A stretch of DNA of 64,000 bases from positions 35,890 to 99,889 of the forward strand of contig JAMPGX010000014.1 of assembly GCA_023663725.1 (NCBI GenBank). The letters run 5' to 3'. Position 1 is the first letter of the stretch. Every line of letters begins with the position of its first letter. The notes beneath the pieces were generated by a model that was not told the origin of the DNA, searched no databases, and was given only the letters and a program-made list of their open reading frames with translations. A program made the position numbers and the translations under genes. The DNA is from a bacterium (GTDB lineage: Bacteria; Bacillota; Clostridia; Lachnospirales; Lachnospiraceae). This document shows positions 17,152 to 25,767 of this stretch, in pieces.

Positions 17152-18045
17152 TCACCTCACAGCCCCTTTAGGAGACTGTTTTGCCTCCGGATAATATTCA
17201 TCAATGACCCTTTTTACCAAAGAAACCTGTTTTGCCCTCTTTTTTGCATCGTCAGCAGTAGAGTCCCAGCTGTGAGTAGCCGCAACAGAACCGCCTGTCT
17301 TCAAATAAATCGGCGCCGCTACCCGTATCATCTCAGGCACTTCATAATGACGTATGAACCCCCCCGTTGACTTGGGATTTTCCGTATGAATGTCTATCGG
17401 AATATCTATTGCCTGACGCATAGCCGCCAACATCTGCAATTGAATATCTCTCACGGGATTGACGGAATTAGCTCCCAGCATTTCAAGAACCTTTGCTGAA
17501 CACGGATTTCCATGTCCCATATGGGCCGAGATTTTAAAGTGACAGTCCTCTGGGATCTCACCTGCATTTCTCATCTCATTAAGCAGCCATAGGCAGCCCT
17601 CATCATATACGAGAAAGGATCTGCAGCCAAAGCCCGCCGCTCTCTTCACATCCTCCACCGCCCGTACAATCTGTTCCTGTCCCCGCAGACGATATCCCAT
17701 TCTAACCCCTTCCGGCGTATTCACCGAAGCGCTGGTATCCGTAGTAGCCCTAGGGCCGATAGCCAGTATCAAATCCGTCTCCGCTTGCCTGGCCAGCCTG
17801 ACCATCTCCATGATCTCATTGTCAGTGAGCATCATGATGCCTTTCGTCTGAGTTACACGGTGAAGCACTATCCCATATTGATCCATCGCCTCCAAAAGCG
17901 CTTCCATAACCTTGGGACCCTGGATTCCAGGAACCTCAAATCGGTATTGCCCTCCGTCACTAAAACGCTTTTCTGAAGTCGGCAGATCATACGCATCTCC
18001 CGATGGCAAGCCAATTGTCTGTAAAAATTCTCGTGTTTTCCGCAC
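17152..18045 (-). CDS. Predicted TIM-barrel enzyme of unknown function
   Basis: I do not recognise the specific function. The 297-residue product alternates strands and helices as in a TIM barrel. It has conserved-looking charged loops (LILAIGPRATTDTSAS, FLVYDEGCLW, FKISAHMGHGNPCSAKVLEM, DIPIDIHTENPKSTGGF, YLKTGGSVAA). Homologues are sometimes labelled U32-type peptidase, but the U32 signature is not evident. The start is GTG 18045 after GGAGAGG; the upstream decarboxylase stop lies 21 bases away. It is flanked by the CitE-like lyase and the decarboxylase and probably handles an intermediate of the same pathway. Confidence 0.65.
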   Translation of the reverse strand: MRKTREFLQTIGLPSGDAYDLPTSEKRFSDGGQYRFEVPGIQGPKVMEALLEAMDQYGIVLHRVTQTKGIMMLTDNEIMEMVRLARQAETDLILAIGPRATTDTSASVNTPEGVRMGYRLRGQEQIVRAVEDVKRAAGFGCRSFLVYDEGCLWLLNEMRNAGEIPEDCHFKISAHMGHGNPCSAKVLEMLGANSVNPVRDIQLQMLAAMRQAIDIPIDIHTENPKSTGGFIRHYEVPEMIRVAAPIYLKTGGSVAATHSWDSTADDAKKRAKQVSLVKRVIDEYYPEAKQSPKGAVR

Positions 18046-18066
18046 TTTCCATCCCTCTCCTTCAAT

Positions 18067-19191
18067 TTATTTCCGCAATTCATTCTGAAACTCTTCAATC
18101 AGGTTCCCATATGAAACCTTCAAAGGAGGAAGTTTGCCCTTAAGTCCCTTGTGAATCCGCATGTCTATGAAGAATGGACCTTTGCTTGCCTCAAACTTCT
18201 TCAGCGCCTTCACCAGAGCTTCCTCCGTCTCAACGACCGCCCCCACGGTCCGATATCCCGCCCCTTCCGCTATCTTTGTAAGATCCACAATATGACCCGC
18301 TGACGGCTGGCCTCCCACAGATTCATGCGCTCCATTGTTCAATACGACATGAAGCATATTGGAGCTCTTTATTTTACCCGCCATCGTAAACGCTCCCATA
18401 TGCATCAACGCGGCCGCATCTCCATCAAGACATACCACAAGCCGCTCACTGTCTCCCAGCGCCAGCCCCAACGCAACAGAGGACGCATGTCCCATAGAAC
18501 CCACATTTAAAAAGTCATGCTCATGCCCCTCGCCTCTCTTCTCCCTCAAAAAGAATAATTCCCGCGTAGCTCTACCTGTTGTAGCAACATATACCGCATC
18601 GTCCGGCAGTGTTTCAAGAATGATTTCTATCGCATCCTCTCTGCTCAGCGGATATTTTTTGTCAGTAATATTTTCTTTTTCAACTGCTGCAAACATACCT
18701 TTTGTCCCGATAATCGCAACGGGCTTTCCATTCTCCCGAGCCTCGGATACTGCACAGGCCATCTGCTTCTCAATCCTGTCTGCCGCTGCTATCTCATATG
18801 GAATCCCCCACAGTTCAAGAAGCTTAAGCGTCACCTCGCCCTGCTTTATATGTTGTGGATGGTCATCCGTCCCCGGCTCGCCTCTCCATCCAATCAGAAG
18901 GAGCATAGGAACTCCATATACATGAGAATCAGCCAGAGAGAGCAGTGGATTCATCGCATTTCCCATACCAGAATTCTGCATATACACCAGAGGGATTTTT
19001 CCAGTAGCAAAGTAATACCCTGATGCAATGGCAATGGCATTCCCTTCGTTGGCAGCAATTATATGCTTATCCTGTGGTATATGCTCCAACAGGCTATTGC
19101 AAAATCCATTTAAATAGGAGTCCGGTACACCGGTAAAAAAATCCACTCCCTGCTGCCGCAAAATACTTAATAATTTATTCTGATCCATCAT
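18067..19191 (-). CDS. ppd: Phosphonopyruvate decarboxylase-like TPP enzyme
   Basis: A 374-residue thiamine diphosphate enzyme. The N-terminal PYR domain has FTGVPDSYLNGFC and NEGNAIAIASGYY (the activating glutamate). The C-terminal PP domain has the TPP/magnesium motif LDGDAAALMHMGA ending at VVLNNGAHESVGGQP. This pattern is that of AepY/Ppd, which converts phosphonopyruvate to phosphonoacetaldehyde; sulfopyruvate decarboxylase is the closest alternative. It fills the step between PepM and PhnW encoded 16 kb away. ATG 19191 follows GGGAG; an upstream frame extension to 19230 overlaps the preceding gene. Confidence 0.85.
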   Translation of the reverse strand: MMDQNKLLSILRQQGVDFFTGVPDSYLNGFCNSLLEHIPQDKHIIAANEGNAIAIASGYYFATGKIPLVYMQNSGMGNAMNPLLSLADSHVYGVPMLLLIGWRGEPGTDDHPQHIKQGEVTLKLLELWGIPYEIAAADRIEKQMACAVSEARENGKPVAIIGTKGMFAAVEKENITDKKYPLSREDAIEIILETLPDDAVYVATTGRATRELFFLREKRGEGHEHDFLNVGSMGHASSVALGLALGDSERLVVCLDGDAAALMHMGAFTMAGKIKSSNMLHVVLNNGAHESVGGQPSAGHIVDLTKIAEGAGYRTVGAVVETEEALVKALKKFEASKGPFFIDMRIHKGLKGKLPPLKVSYGNLIEEFQNELRK

Positions 19192-19219
19192 ATTCTTTTT
19201 CTCCCAACCAAACGAAAGC

Positions 19220-20614
19220 CTACTGTTCATCTGGGACGCACTTCGTCAGCTCCCTCACTGAGATCAATTGCCCAAAGAATCCCCTGAAATGGAAATCCTT
19301 TGTAATCTGATTCATAAAATTATAGTTCAATATCAGCATTGCATCTGAGTTATCCGGCACATAGTCACACATTCTCTGCACACTCTGTCCACATCTGCTC
19401 TTGCTATGAACATCCCTTGCCAGAAAGCCTTTGATTACGACATCCGTCTTCGCCAATATATGGTATAGTACGGTGGCAAGCTCCATATCCCCATATATGT
19501 ACAGTTTTGTCACATTCATTTGATGAAGCTTCTCCTGCAACAGTTGTGATGCCTCTCCACAGTTCAAAAGGCGCTCCGTTATCTCCATATGCTCCTTATA
19601 AATATATGCCGGATGAGGCCTGTTTTCATGTAGATTGCGCGCTCCCCAAAAATAGATTCTGGGATCCTGCAGAGCCGGATTATTTAACATCTCTAGATAT
19701 TCCCTGTGGTAAGGATGAGATGGATTCAAAACATCCTTAAACCAGTAATCATCCTGCGACAGCATGAACCATCTGTAGAGCGGCTTCGCAATAACCTCAT
19801 CGGCGTTAAATTCCTCAATACAACGTTTTGCAAATTCTGGAAATTCCCAGAAATTTCTTTCCTGTAATACAATGGAAATACGAACCCAATTGATCTCTCC
19901 CTTATATCTCAATTCCCGTATAAATCCCAAATTGTGCATCACCTGCTCGTAACTGTCATGTCCTCCGTTCAGGTACTTGAACGTAGTTCTCACAAAGCTG
20001 TTGGGCGTAATAGTAACATACACAGGATATTGAGCCAGATGCTTTATACGCTCCCAGTGCGCCTCGTCAAAGAAGGCGCCGTTTGTCTCAAACCCTATTT
20101 GACATTTTTCATTCTCAGGATGTAATTGCTCCAACATATTCATCAGATAGGGGCTTGCAAAGCAATCTCCATTTCCATCTGTGAGAATCTTTACCGTTTC
20201 CTTTCTGTTTAAATACGGCAGTATTTTGTCCAGAATGACATTCAGTCTTCTTTTGTATTCCTCATCCGGAGTAAAGACTTGATTTCTGCAGGATGGACAA
20301 CTATGATTACATATGAAATCACATGCCACGCTGTACTTAGTTGGAAGCTCCTCGGGCATGACCCGCATAGCCTCCTTCTCCTCAATTTCAGGCAGGGAAT
20401 TGTTTTCCAAAAAAGGACAGGAAGATTTTCTGCAGAATTCAAAATTTCCATGCCTAATCGCTTCCCTTATTTTATTCGCATTTTCACTATTCCATACTGT
20501 TTCCAGACTTTGCTCCACTAGATTGCCCAGGTTGGCGTCCGTCCAAGCACATAGCCGGCACCCCCCGTTCGGGTCCAGATGTAGGGAGTTAAACGGCCTA
20601 TCACAAAACTTCAT
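19220..20614 (-). CDS. Radical SAM protein with N-terminal SPASM-like cysteines and C-terminal Rossmann-like domain
   Basis: A 464-residue enzyme. The radical SAM cluster is C102-x3-C106-x2-C109 (CNHSCPSC). Extra cysteines C4, C19, C22, C61 and C66 lie before it, an arrangement like a SPASM auxiliary-cluster domain moved to the N-terminus. The barrel shows DGNGDCFASPYLM and FETNGAFFDEAHW. Residues 365-460 resemble the Rossmann-like domain of the neighbouring glycosyltransferases (LYIYGDMELATVLYHIL, then IKGFLARD). It is a paralogue of 24385-25767. It may dehydrogenate, epimerise or couple a sugar, amino-acid or peptide substrate; which is unknown. Confidence 0.8.
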   Translation of the reverse strand: MKFCDRPFNSLHLDPNGGCRLCAWTDANLGNLVEQSLETVWNSENANKIREAIRHGNFEFCRKSSCPFLENNSLPEIEEKEAMRVMPEELPTKYSVACDFICNHSCPSCRNQVFTPDEEYKRRLNVILDKILPYLNRKETVKILTDGNGDCFASPYLMNMLEQLHPENEKCQIGFETNGAFFDEAHWERIKHLAQYPVYVTITPNSFVRTTFKYLNGGHDSYEQVMHNLGFIRELRYKGEINWVRISIVLQERNFWEFPEFAKRCIEEFNADEVIAKPLYRWFMLSQDDYWFKDVLNPSHPYHREYLEMLNNPALQDPRIYFWGARNLHENRPHPAYIYKEHMEITERLLNCGEASQLLQEKLHQMNVTKLYIYGDMELATVLYHILAKTDVVIKGFLARDVHSKSRCGQSVQRMCDYVPDNSDAMLILNYNFMNQITKDFHFRGFFGQLISVRELTKCVPDEQ

Positions 20615-20629
20615 CCTCAGTCCTCCTCG

Positions 20630-21628
20630 CTACAAATTGACGATTCTGTCCTCTTTCAAAATTTTCCATTGGTATAATTTTATAAGCACAGTCTTTATTA
20701 CATATCCTATGTATGTTAAAGTCTCTCCACTATACCTCACAATCTTCAGGATTATACAAAAGTTCTCCCTGGTGGGATACCGCATAAATATTGCGACGCT
20801 TCCTGCCAGCCGATCTTTTTTCACACCACATAAATCCAGAGAAATGCCCTTGTTGACTTTCGCCCAATGCTCCAGCCTGCGCATCATCAGGAAATCCTCC
20901 GCCTTTAGATTTTTATGTCCCTGTACCGACATAAAATTCTTCTCCCTATCAGAAACCCTGTATCTATAACACCCAACCACATCCGGCATACAATATATAT
21001 TCCCCTCTACGACCTCCATCAGCAAATGCGTTCTATCTGATACGCGCTTGGATGCTTTATATACAATGGAATAGTCTTTTTCGCTTTGCCGAAACAGATT
21101 CCTCGAGGTTTTTGTCATGCTATGACCCGGAACCTCCCACCGCTCATAATCCGCTAACGTATAAACTTCTTTATCAAACTTCCAGAATACCGTTCTCGAA
21201 GGAATCGTATTCTCCTCAATTGGATCGTCGTTCCCATCCACAACCCTGCAGCGATGACATACTCCCACATATTCAGGATGCGTTTCCAGAAAATCCACAT
21301 CTTTCTGAATGCGCAAGTCATCACACCAATAGTCATCCCCCTCACAGCCTGCAACATATTTTCCCCTCGCATGAATATCCAATGAATACGCGTTTTTTGT
21401 ACACCCTACATTTCTTTTATGGTGAATCACCCGAATGATATCAGGATACTTTTGGGCATATCCGTCTACGATTTCTCGGGTAGAATCTGTTGAACAATCT
21501 TCCCCAATCAATATCTCATATCTGTATTCCGTCTTCTGAGACAAGATGCTCTCAATGGCCTGGACTATATATTTTTCATGATTATACGCCAATATTTTGA
21601 CAGTGACCATAATCTCACTTGTGTTCAT
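20630..21628 (-). CDS. GT2 glycosyltransferase
   Basis: A 332-residue family 2 enzyme: MVTVKILAYNHEKYIVQAIE, GEDCSTDSTRE and the metal/donor site GCEGDDYW. It is paralogous to the N-terminal half of the enzyme at 8575-9867 but lacks the Rossmann-like extension, carrying instead a basic C-terminal helix region (about 270-332). The start ATG overlaps the MmgE/PrpD stop by 4 bases and follows GGTGGAG. It probably adds one residue of the flagellin glycan. Confidence 0.85.
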   Translation of the reverse strand: MNTSEIMVTVKILAYNHEKYIVQAIESILSQKTEYRYEILIGEDCSTDSTREIVDGYAQKYPDIIRVIHHKRNVGCTKNAYSLDIHARGKYVAGCEGDDYWCDDLRIQKDVDFLETHPEYVGVCHRCRVVDGNDDPIEENTIPSRTVFWKFDKEVYTLADYERWEVPGHSMTKTSRNLFRQSEKDYSIVYKASKRVSDRTHLLMEVVEGNIYCMPDVVGCYRYRVSDREKNFMSVQGHKNLKAEDFLMMRRLEHWAKVNKGISLDLCGVKKDRLAGSVAIFMRYPTRENFCIILKIVRYSGETLTYIGYVIKTVLIKLYQWKILKEDRIVNL

Positions 21629-23064
21629 ACAGCTCCACCTTCCCGTTTATACTGGTTGAGCAGTTGAGAAATAGACTCAAAAGCATCCTCTTGTCTTACA
21701 TTTCTACAGTTTTCTATCAATCGGTCACATTCCATGGGAAGTAATACGTTATCAGCACACATTCTAACCTTCTCTGCCATTTCCTCCCAGGTCAACAAAT
21801 ACTTCCCCTCTCCCCTTGGTATTTGTACCCAATCCTCCTCTGTTTTTCCATTTTCCATGTAAACTCTGATATTTGCGCCCCGAATTCCCTGTTGACGATT
21901 TTCCAGAGAGGCGTCCTCTATAATTCTTATTTTATCTATCAATCCCCACACCTCTTGCCCTGCCGTTTCCACAACGAGATCTGACAGAGTAAATCCTCCA
22001 GTTATCAATGCTACCGCCGTGGCATAGCATATGGAGAATTTCGCCTCCTCAGCCGATCTCGGACGACATATACCGCCTGCTGACCGTATTGCGCTCGGGT
22101 ATGTATAAATATCTATTCTTTGTATCTGACTCGGAACTTCTATCGTATCCCATATTCTTTTTCTCAACGCTAATACGGCGTCAATGCAGCTATGCGTATG
22201 CCTGCATGTTGGATAGAGCTTCAGATAACTCTCACTGATTGTGAATTTCGTCCCCAGGCCCTGAAAGATAATATTTTCGTCTATCTCCTCCGCAAAGGCG
22301 TTAAACCATCCCTTGCAGCTCTCCAGCGGAAATTCCGGCCCTATCAGTCCTTTCCCCGCCAGCACTGCGGAAAACACCCCTATTCGCGCAGCATTTGCGG
22401 CATTGATAGGCTTACATGCCTGCCCACTTTCGTCTATCACCAACAGACCGCTCGCTTGGAGTGCGGCCAGCGAAATGGCATTATAGATTCCCTCTTCGCT
22501 GAGCCCAAGCAGCTTTGCGCAGGCGGCGCCAGCGGCAATTCCACCCGCCACCCCTGTGGCATGAAAGCCTTTTTGGTACAATCCCGGCTGAGCGGCACCG
22601 GCAATCCGATTGAATACCTCATATCCCACATTGGCGGCCAATAGTATTTCTCTCCATGTCACACTCAGTTTCTCTCCCAATGCAAATACCGAGGAAAAGA
22701 CAGACGTACCAATATGTCCCGCCGATATTCGATTCCCATCATCCATATCTGCACCATGCGCATACATGGCATTTAGGTATGCGGCACTTTCTGCCGGAAA
22801 CTTAACCTGATCAAATAATACCGATGCCTGCCCTTTACCTCCCATTTCCTTAAAGTACTCCAAATTAATCCTGTTAAATACGCGATTCACCTTATAGCCT
22901 GCGAAGCATGCCGCATAATAATCTGCAATAAACAGCTTTGTCCTCTCGACAACTTCACTGTCCAGCATATCAGCATTTAACTCAGATATAAACTTGCTCA
23001 AACAATGTGTAATATGATCCATATTCATTCCCAAGCTTTTACCTAGATTTGTGCCATACCGCAT
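21625..23064 (-). CDS. MmgE/PrpD-family dehydratase or isomerase
   Basis: A 479-residue protein of the MmgE/PrpD family (2-methylcitrate dehydratase, cis-aconitate decarboxylase, iminodisuccinate epimerase). It has the helical N-terminal domain with AHGADMDDGNRISAGHIGTS, the glycine-rich GYEVFNRIAGAAQPGLYQKGFHATG, and the small C-terminal domain beginning around residue 290 (YPTCRHTHSCIDAV). It should act on a tricarboxylic or similar acid. Together with the fumarase-type subunits and the CitE-like lyase it forms an acid-metabolism block within the glycan operon. The start is uncertain: ATG 23064 lacks a good site; ATG 23022 is better spaced from TTGGGA. Confidence 0.8.
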   Translation of the reverse strand: MRYGTNLGKSLGMNMDHITHCLSKFISELNADMLDSEVVERTKLFIADYYAACFAGYKVNRVFNRINLEYFKEMGGKGQASVLFDQVKFPAESAAYLNAMYAHGADMDDGNRISAGHIGTSVFSSVFALGEKLSVTWREILLAANVGYEVFNRIAGAAQPGLYQKGFHATGVAGGIAAGAACAKLLGLSEEGIYNAISLAALQASGLLVIDESGQACKPINAANAARIGVFSAVLAGKGLIGPEFPLESCKGWFNAFAEEIDENIIFQGLGTKFTISESYLKLYPTCRHTHSCIDAVLALRKRIWDTIEVPSQIQRIDIYTYPSAIRSAGGICRPRSAEEAKFSICYATAVALITGGFTLSDLVVETAGQEVWGLIDKIRIIEDASLENRQQGIRGANIRVYMENGKTEEDWVQIPRGEGKYLLTWEEMAEKVRMCADNVLLPMECDRLIENCRNVRQEDAFESISQLLNQYKREGGAV

Positions 23065-23067
23065 TTA

Positions 23068-24360
23068 CTATATCAAATCCGTGTTAAGCATATCACATAT
23101 CAGGTTCTCTCCCGCTTCGTTTTCTATTATCAGCTTATCCTGTATGAATCGCAGAGCTTCCTTCTCCTTATCTCTGGTTTTGCACAGGATACATATTTCC
23201 GCATATCGCCTTCTGAGATCACTACATGCAGGAACATTATCACCTTCCACATATCGGGGGGAAAACGTTACCACAGCTTCATGAGATGTTATTTCTTCCA
23301 CTCCATATATCTTATGAATTCTCCCCGGTTTCAGAGTCGGGCACAGCTGCATAATTCTCATGCCATACAAATGCGAAATATCCGCTTCCTGAATGATGTT
23401 CTCAAACTTCCCCGTGATAGCAAACTGGACCAGCATCTGAATCAAATCTATTTTGGTTGCGAGCTGAAAGAGTCTCTCATATTCTCCTCCCGAAAACCGA
23501 TATCCTGGGTCATATAGACGGATCGTATCTCCATCCACAAAGCCCTGGAAGAAAACAGGGCCATTTGTAATGCCTATCCCTTTTAACATGCGGATAACTC
23601 TGTCATGAACATTGTTCCAATACATCGCCGCATGCTTTGAGGGACTCGCGGAAGCTATAGCCACTCTGTCCAGCCCCCCGTCCTCCCCGCCGACATACCG
23701 ATCTCCAGTTCGCACAAGAATAGCCTTTCCCTCCATAAACAGATAGGACGCGGTAAAGTCCTCTTTCTTTTCCATATACTTTTCTATTACAACATCACCG
23801 GAAGCTGACTCTTTATATGCATATTCTACTGCTGGACCAAGCTCCGCCGCCGCGCGGCACACGGTCTGTCCTCTTGACCCTCTGCTGTCTGCCGGCTTTA
23901 CCAATACCGGCAATATTTCCTCAATACAGCCGCTTGTCTGGTACACTTCCAGTTCTTGGAGCGAATATGTATCAATGATGTCCACTCCGTACTTCCTACA
24001 GCATTCTTTGAAGGCCACTTTGTCTGTCAATATGCGGAACTGCTCTTTAGTCCCAAAACAGGGAACACCAAGCCTTTCGCATATAGCCTGATACGGCACC
24101 TGGCAGGGATCCAGAGAAATGCTGATCACTCCATGAATATGCTCAGCTCTGCAGAAACTCACTATTCCATCCACATTCTTCACGTCATACATTAGCGCCA
24201 CGTCTGCCATCTCTTTTGCCGGAGAACTCTCCAGATAGTCTGTCACATACGCTGTCAACCCTAATCTATGCGCCGCTTCTACCACCTTGCAGTGCTGAAA
24301 GCTGCCACCCAGGATCAAAATGCGTTTCCCTGCACACGTTGAGGCAAATGAATTATTCAC
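23068..24360 (-). CDS. ATP-grasp carboxylate-amine ligase
   Basis: A 430-residue ATP-grasp protein. An N-terminal Rossmann-like domain (RILILGGSFQHCKVVEAAHR) precedes the ATP-grasp core with LPVLVKPADSRGSRGQTVC, VVIEKYMEKKEDFTASYLF and the late FQGFVDGDTIRLYDPGYRFSG, where the metal-binding acidic residue lies. The order is that of carbamoyl-phosphate-synthetase-like/L-amino-acid ligases. It probably forms an amide or peptide bond on an intermediate of this pathway. GTG 24360 is five bases after GGGAGGAG; the frame extends to a TTG at 24375 but that would overlap the ribosome binding site. Confidence 0.85.
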   Translation of the reverse strand: MNNSFASTCAGKRILILGGSFQHCKVVEAAHRLGLTAYVTDYLESSPAKEMADVALMYDVKNVDGIVSFCRAEHIHGVISISLDPCQVPYQAICERLGVPCFGTKEQFRILTDKVAFKECCRKYGVDIIDTYSLQELEVYQTSGCIEEILPVLVKPADSRGSRGQTVCRAAAELGPAVEYAYKESASGDVVIEKYMEKKEDFTASYLFMEGKAILVRTGDRYVGGEDGGLDRVAIASASPSKHAAMYWNNVHDRVIRMLKGIGITNGPVFFQGFVDGDTIRLYDPGYRFSGGEYERLFQLATKIDLIQMLVQFAITGKFENIIQEADISHLYGMRIMQLCPTLKPGRIHKIYGVEEITSHEAVVTFSPRYVEGDNVPACSDLRRRYAEICILCKTRDKEKEALRFIQDKLIIENEAGENLICDMLNTDLI

Positions 24361-24384
24361 GTCAGCTCCTCCCAACTTTCCTGA

Positions 24385-25767
24385 TTACAGCAACTCTCTG
24401 ACCGTGATGATTTTGCCCTCATAACCCTCATCGCGAAGATCCCTTACGATCTCGTTATAGGAGCCCAGAACCGTCACAAGAATAGTATCCACCTCAGACA
24501 GATCTTTTCCCCATATACCCCGAATCGGGAGATTTCTGCATGTCTTGCAGCTTCCAGCATTACCCTTTCGCTTATCAATGAAGAACTCTATGTTGATTCC
24601 CTCTGCCCTGGATATCACATCATAACACATTTCCCCATATATCCATGCGCTGTAGATTGCAAGCTTATGGACCTCCTGCTCACGGAATTTGTTCGTCAAA
24701 TATTCCCCTGTATTCTCCTTCTGCAGCAGGTTATAGAATAGCTTCACAAAGACATCACTGTATACCGCCGGATGTCTCCTCGCATCTCTGTCATGATTTT
24801 CCTCTGTCCAGTCCCAAACCTTCGGATGCTTCAGAATCGGATCTTGCATGACCTTCAGATAGTTCTCGTGATGCGGGTGAAGCGGATTCAGAACATTCTT
24901 ATACCAATACCCCTCCGCATCCAGACAGAACCATCTGTTTAACGGCTTGATTTGAATCGTATCAGGATCATACTCTTCCAGACAGGTACGAATAAACGAA
25001 GGAATTTCGCAATAGTTGCTCTCCTGTACTACCATATTGATCCTGAAGCTCGCTATCTTTCCCTCTTTTCTCAATCCACTGATGAATTTTAAATTCCTTT
25101 TGCATGCTTCCAGGCTGTCGTGTCCTCCTGATAAATATCTATAAGTATAGCGTTCAAAGCTATTGGGCGTAATCGTAAAATTAATAGGATATTGATGCAA
25201 CTGCGAAATTGCCTCCCAGTGCTTTTCGTCCAACATAACCCCATTGGTCTCAAAAGAAATATGGAATTCAGGGTCTTCAGGCTTTAGCTCCTGCAAGAAC
25301 TCCATGATAAACGGGGATGCAAAACAATCTCCCATGCCGCAAGTAATAATAAATTTAGCCTTATTTGCAAAAGGCAACACGGCCTCCTTGAGCTTTTTCA
25401 TCCGCTCTATATAAGCTTCGTCCGGATGAAAAAAGCTACTACGGCAGGAAGGGCATGTATGATTACAAAACTTGTCATAAGATATATTCATTTCTATCGG
25501 TGTCGGCGTGGGCTGATAATTTTTCCCAATTTCATCATCAATCTCTTCCAGCCTGCCACTGGCACAGTAAGGACATTCTTCCTTTCTGCAATACCGAAAG
25601 CTTCCATCACGAATAGATTCTCTTGCTTTTTCCGCCTGTTCGTTCATCCACAAATCTTCCAAAGAACTTTCCAGCGGATTACCTAATAATAAATCCATCC
25701 AAGAACATGTTTTAACATAGGTCTCCTTTACATACATCTGCTCAAACGGCCTTTTACAAAATAGCAT
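24385..25767 (-). CDS. Radical SAM protein with N-terminal SPASM-like cysteines and C-terminal Rossmann-like domain
   Basis: A 460-residue paralogue of 19220-20614. The radical SAM motif is C101-x3-C105-x2-C108 (CNHTCPSC) and extra cysteines are C4, C21, C60, C65 and C68. The barrel has CGMGDCFASPFIMEFL and FETNGVMLDEKHW; residues 365-460 are a Rossmann-like domain (KLAIYSAWIYGEMCYDVI, then IEFFIDKRKGNAGSC). Its ATG directly follows the AsnB stop and the GGAGG site lies inside the end of asnB, so the two are coupled. The presence of two non-identical copies suggests two sequential or alternative radical steps. Confidence 0.8.
   Translation of the reverse strand: MLFCKRPFEQMYVKETYVKTCSWMDLLLGNPLESSLEDLWMNEQAEKARESIRDGSFRYCRKEECPYCASGRLEEIDDEIGKNYQPTPTPIEMNISYDKFCNHTCPSCRSSFFHPDEAYIERMKKLKEAVLPFANKAKFIITCGMGDCFASPFIMEFLQELKPEDPEFHISFETNGVMLDEKHWEAISQLHQYPINFTITPNSFERYTYRYLSGGHDSLEACKRNLKFISGLRKEGKIASFRINMVVQESNYCEIPSFIRTCLEEYDPDTIQIKPLNRWFCLDAEGYWYKNVLNPLHPHHENYLKVMQDPILKHPKVWDWTEENHDRDARRHPAVYSDVFVKLFYNLLQKENTGEYLTNKFREQEVHKLAIYSAWIYGEMCYDVISRAEGINIEFFIDKRKGNAGSCKTCRNLPIRGIWGKDLSEVDTILVTVLGSYNEIVRDLRDEGYEGKIITVRELL

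Noticed and set aside
19220-25767. Radical SAM genes as part of a RiPP cluster
   Set aside because: No short precursor-peptide frame with a ribosome binding site was found nearby, and the neighbours are sugar and acid enzymes.
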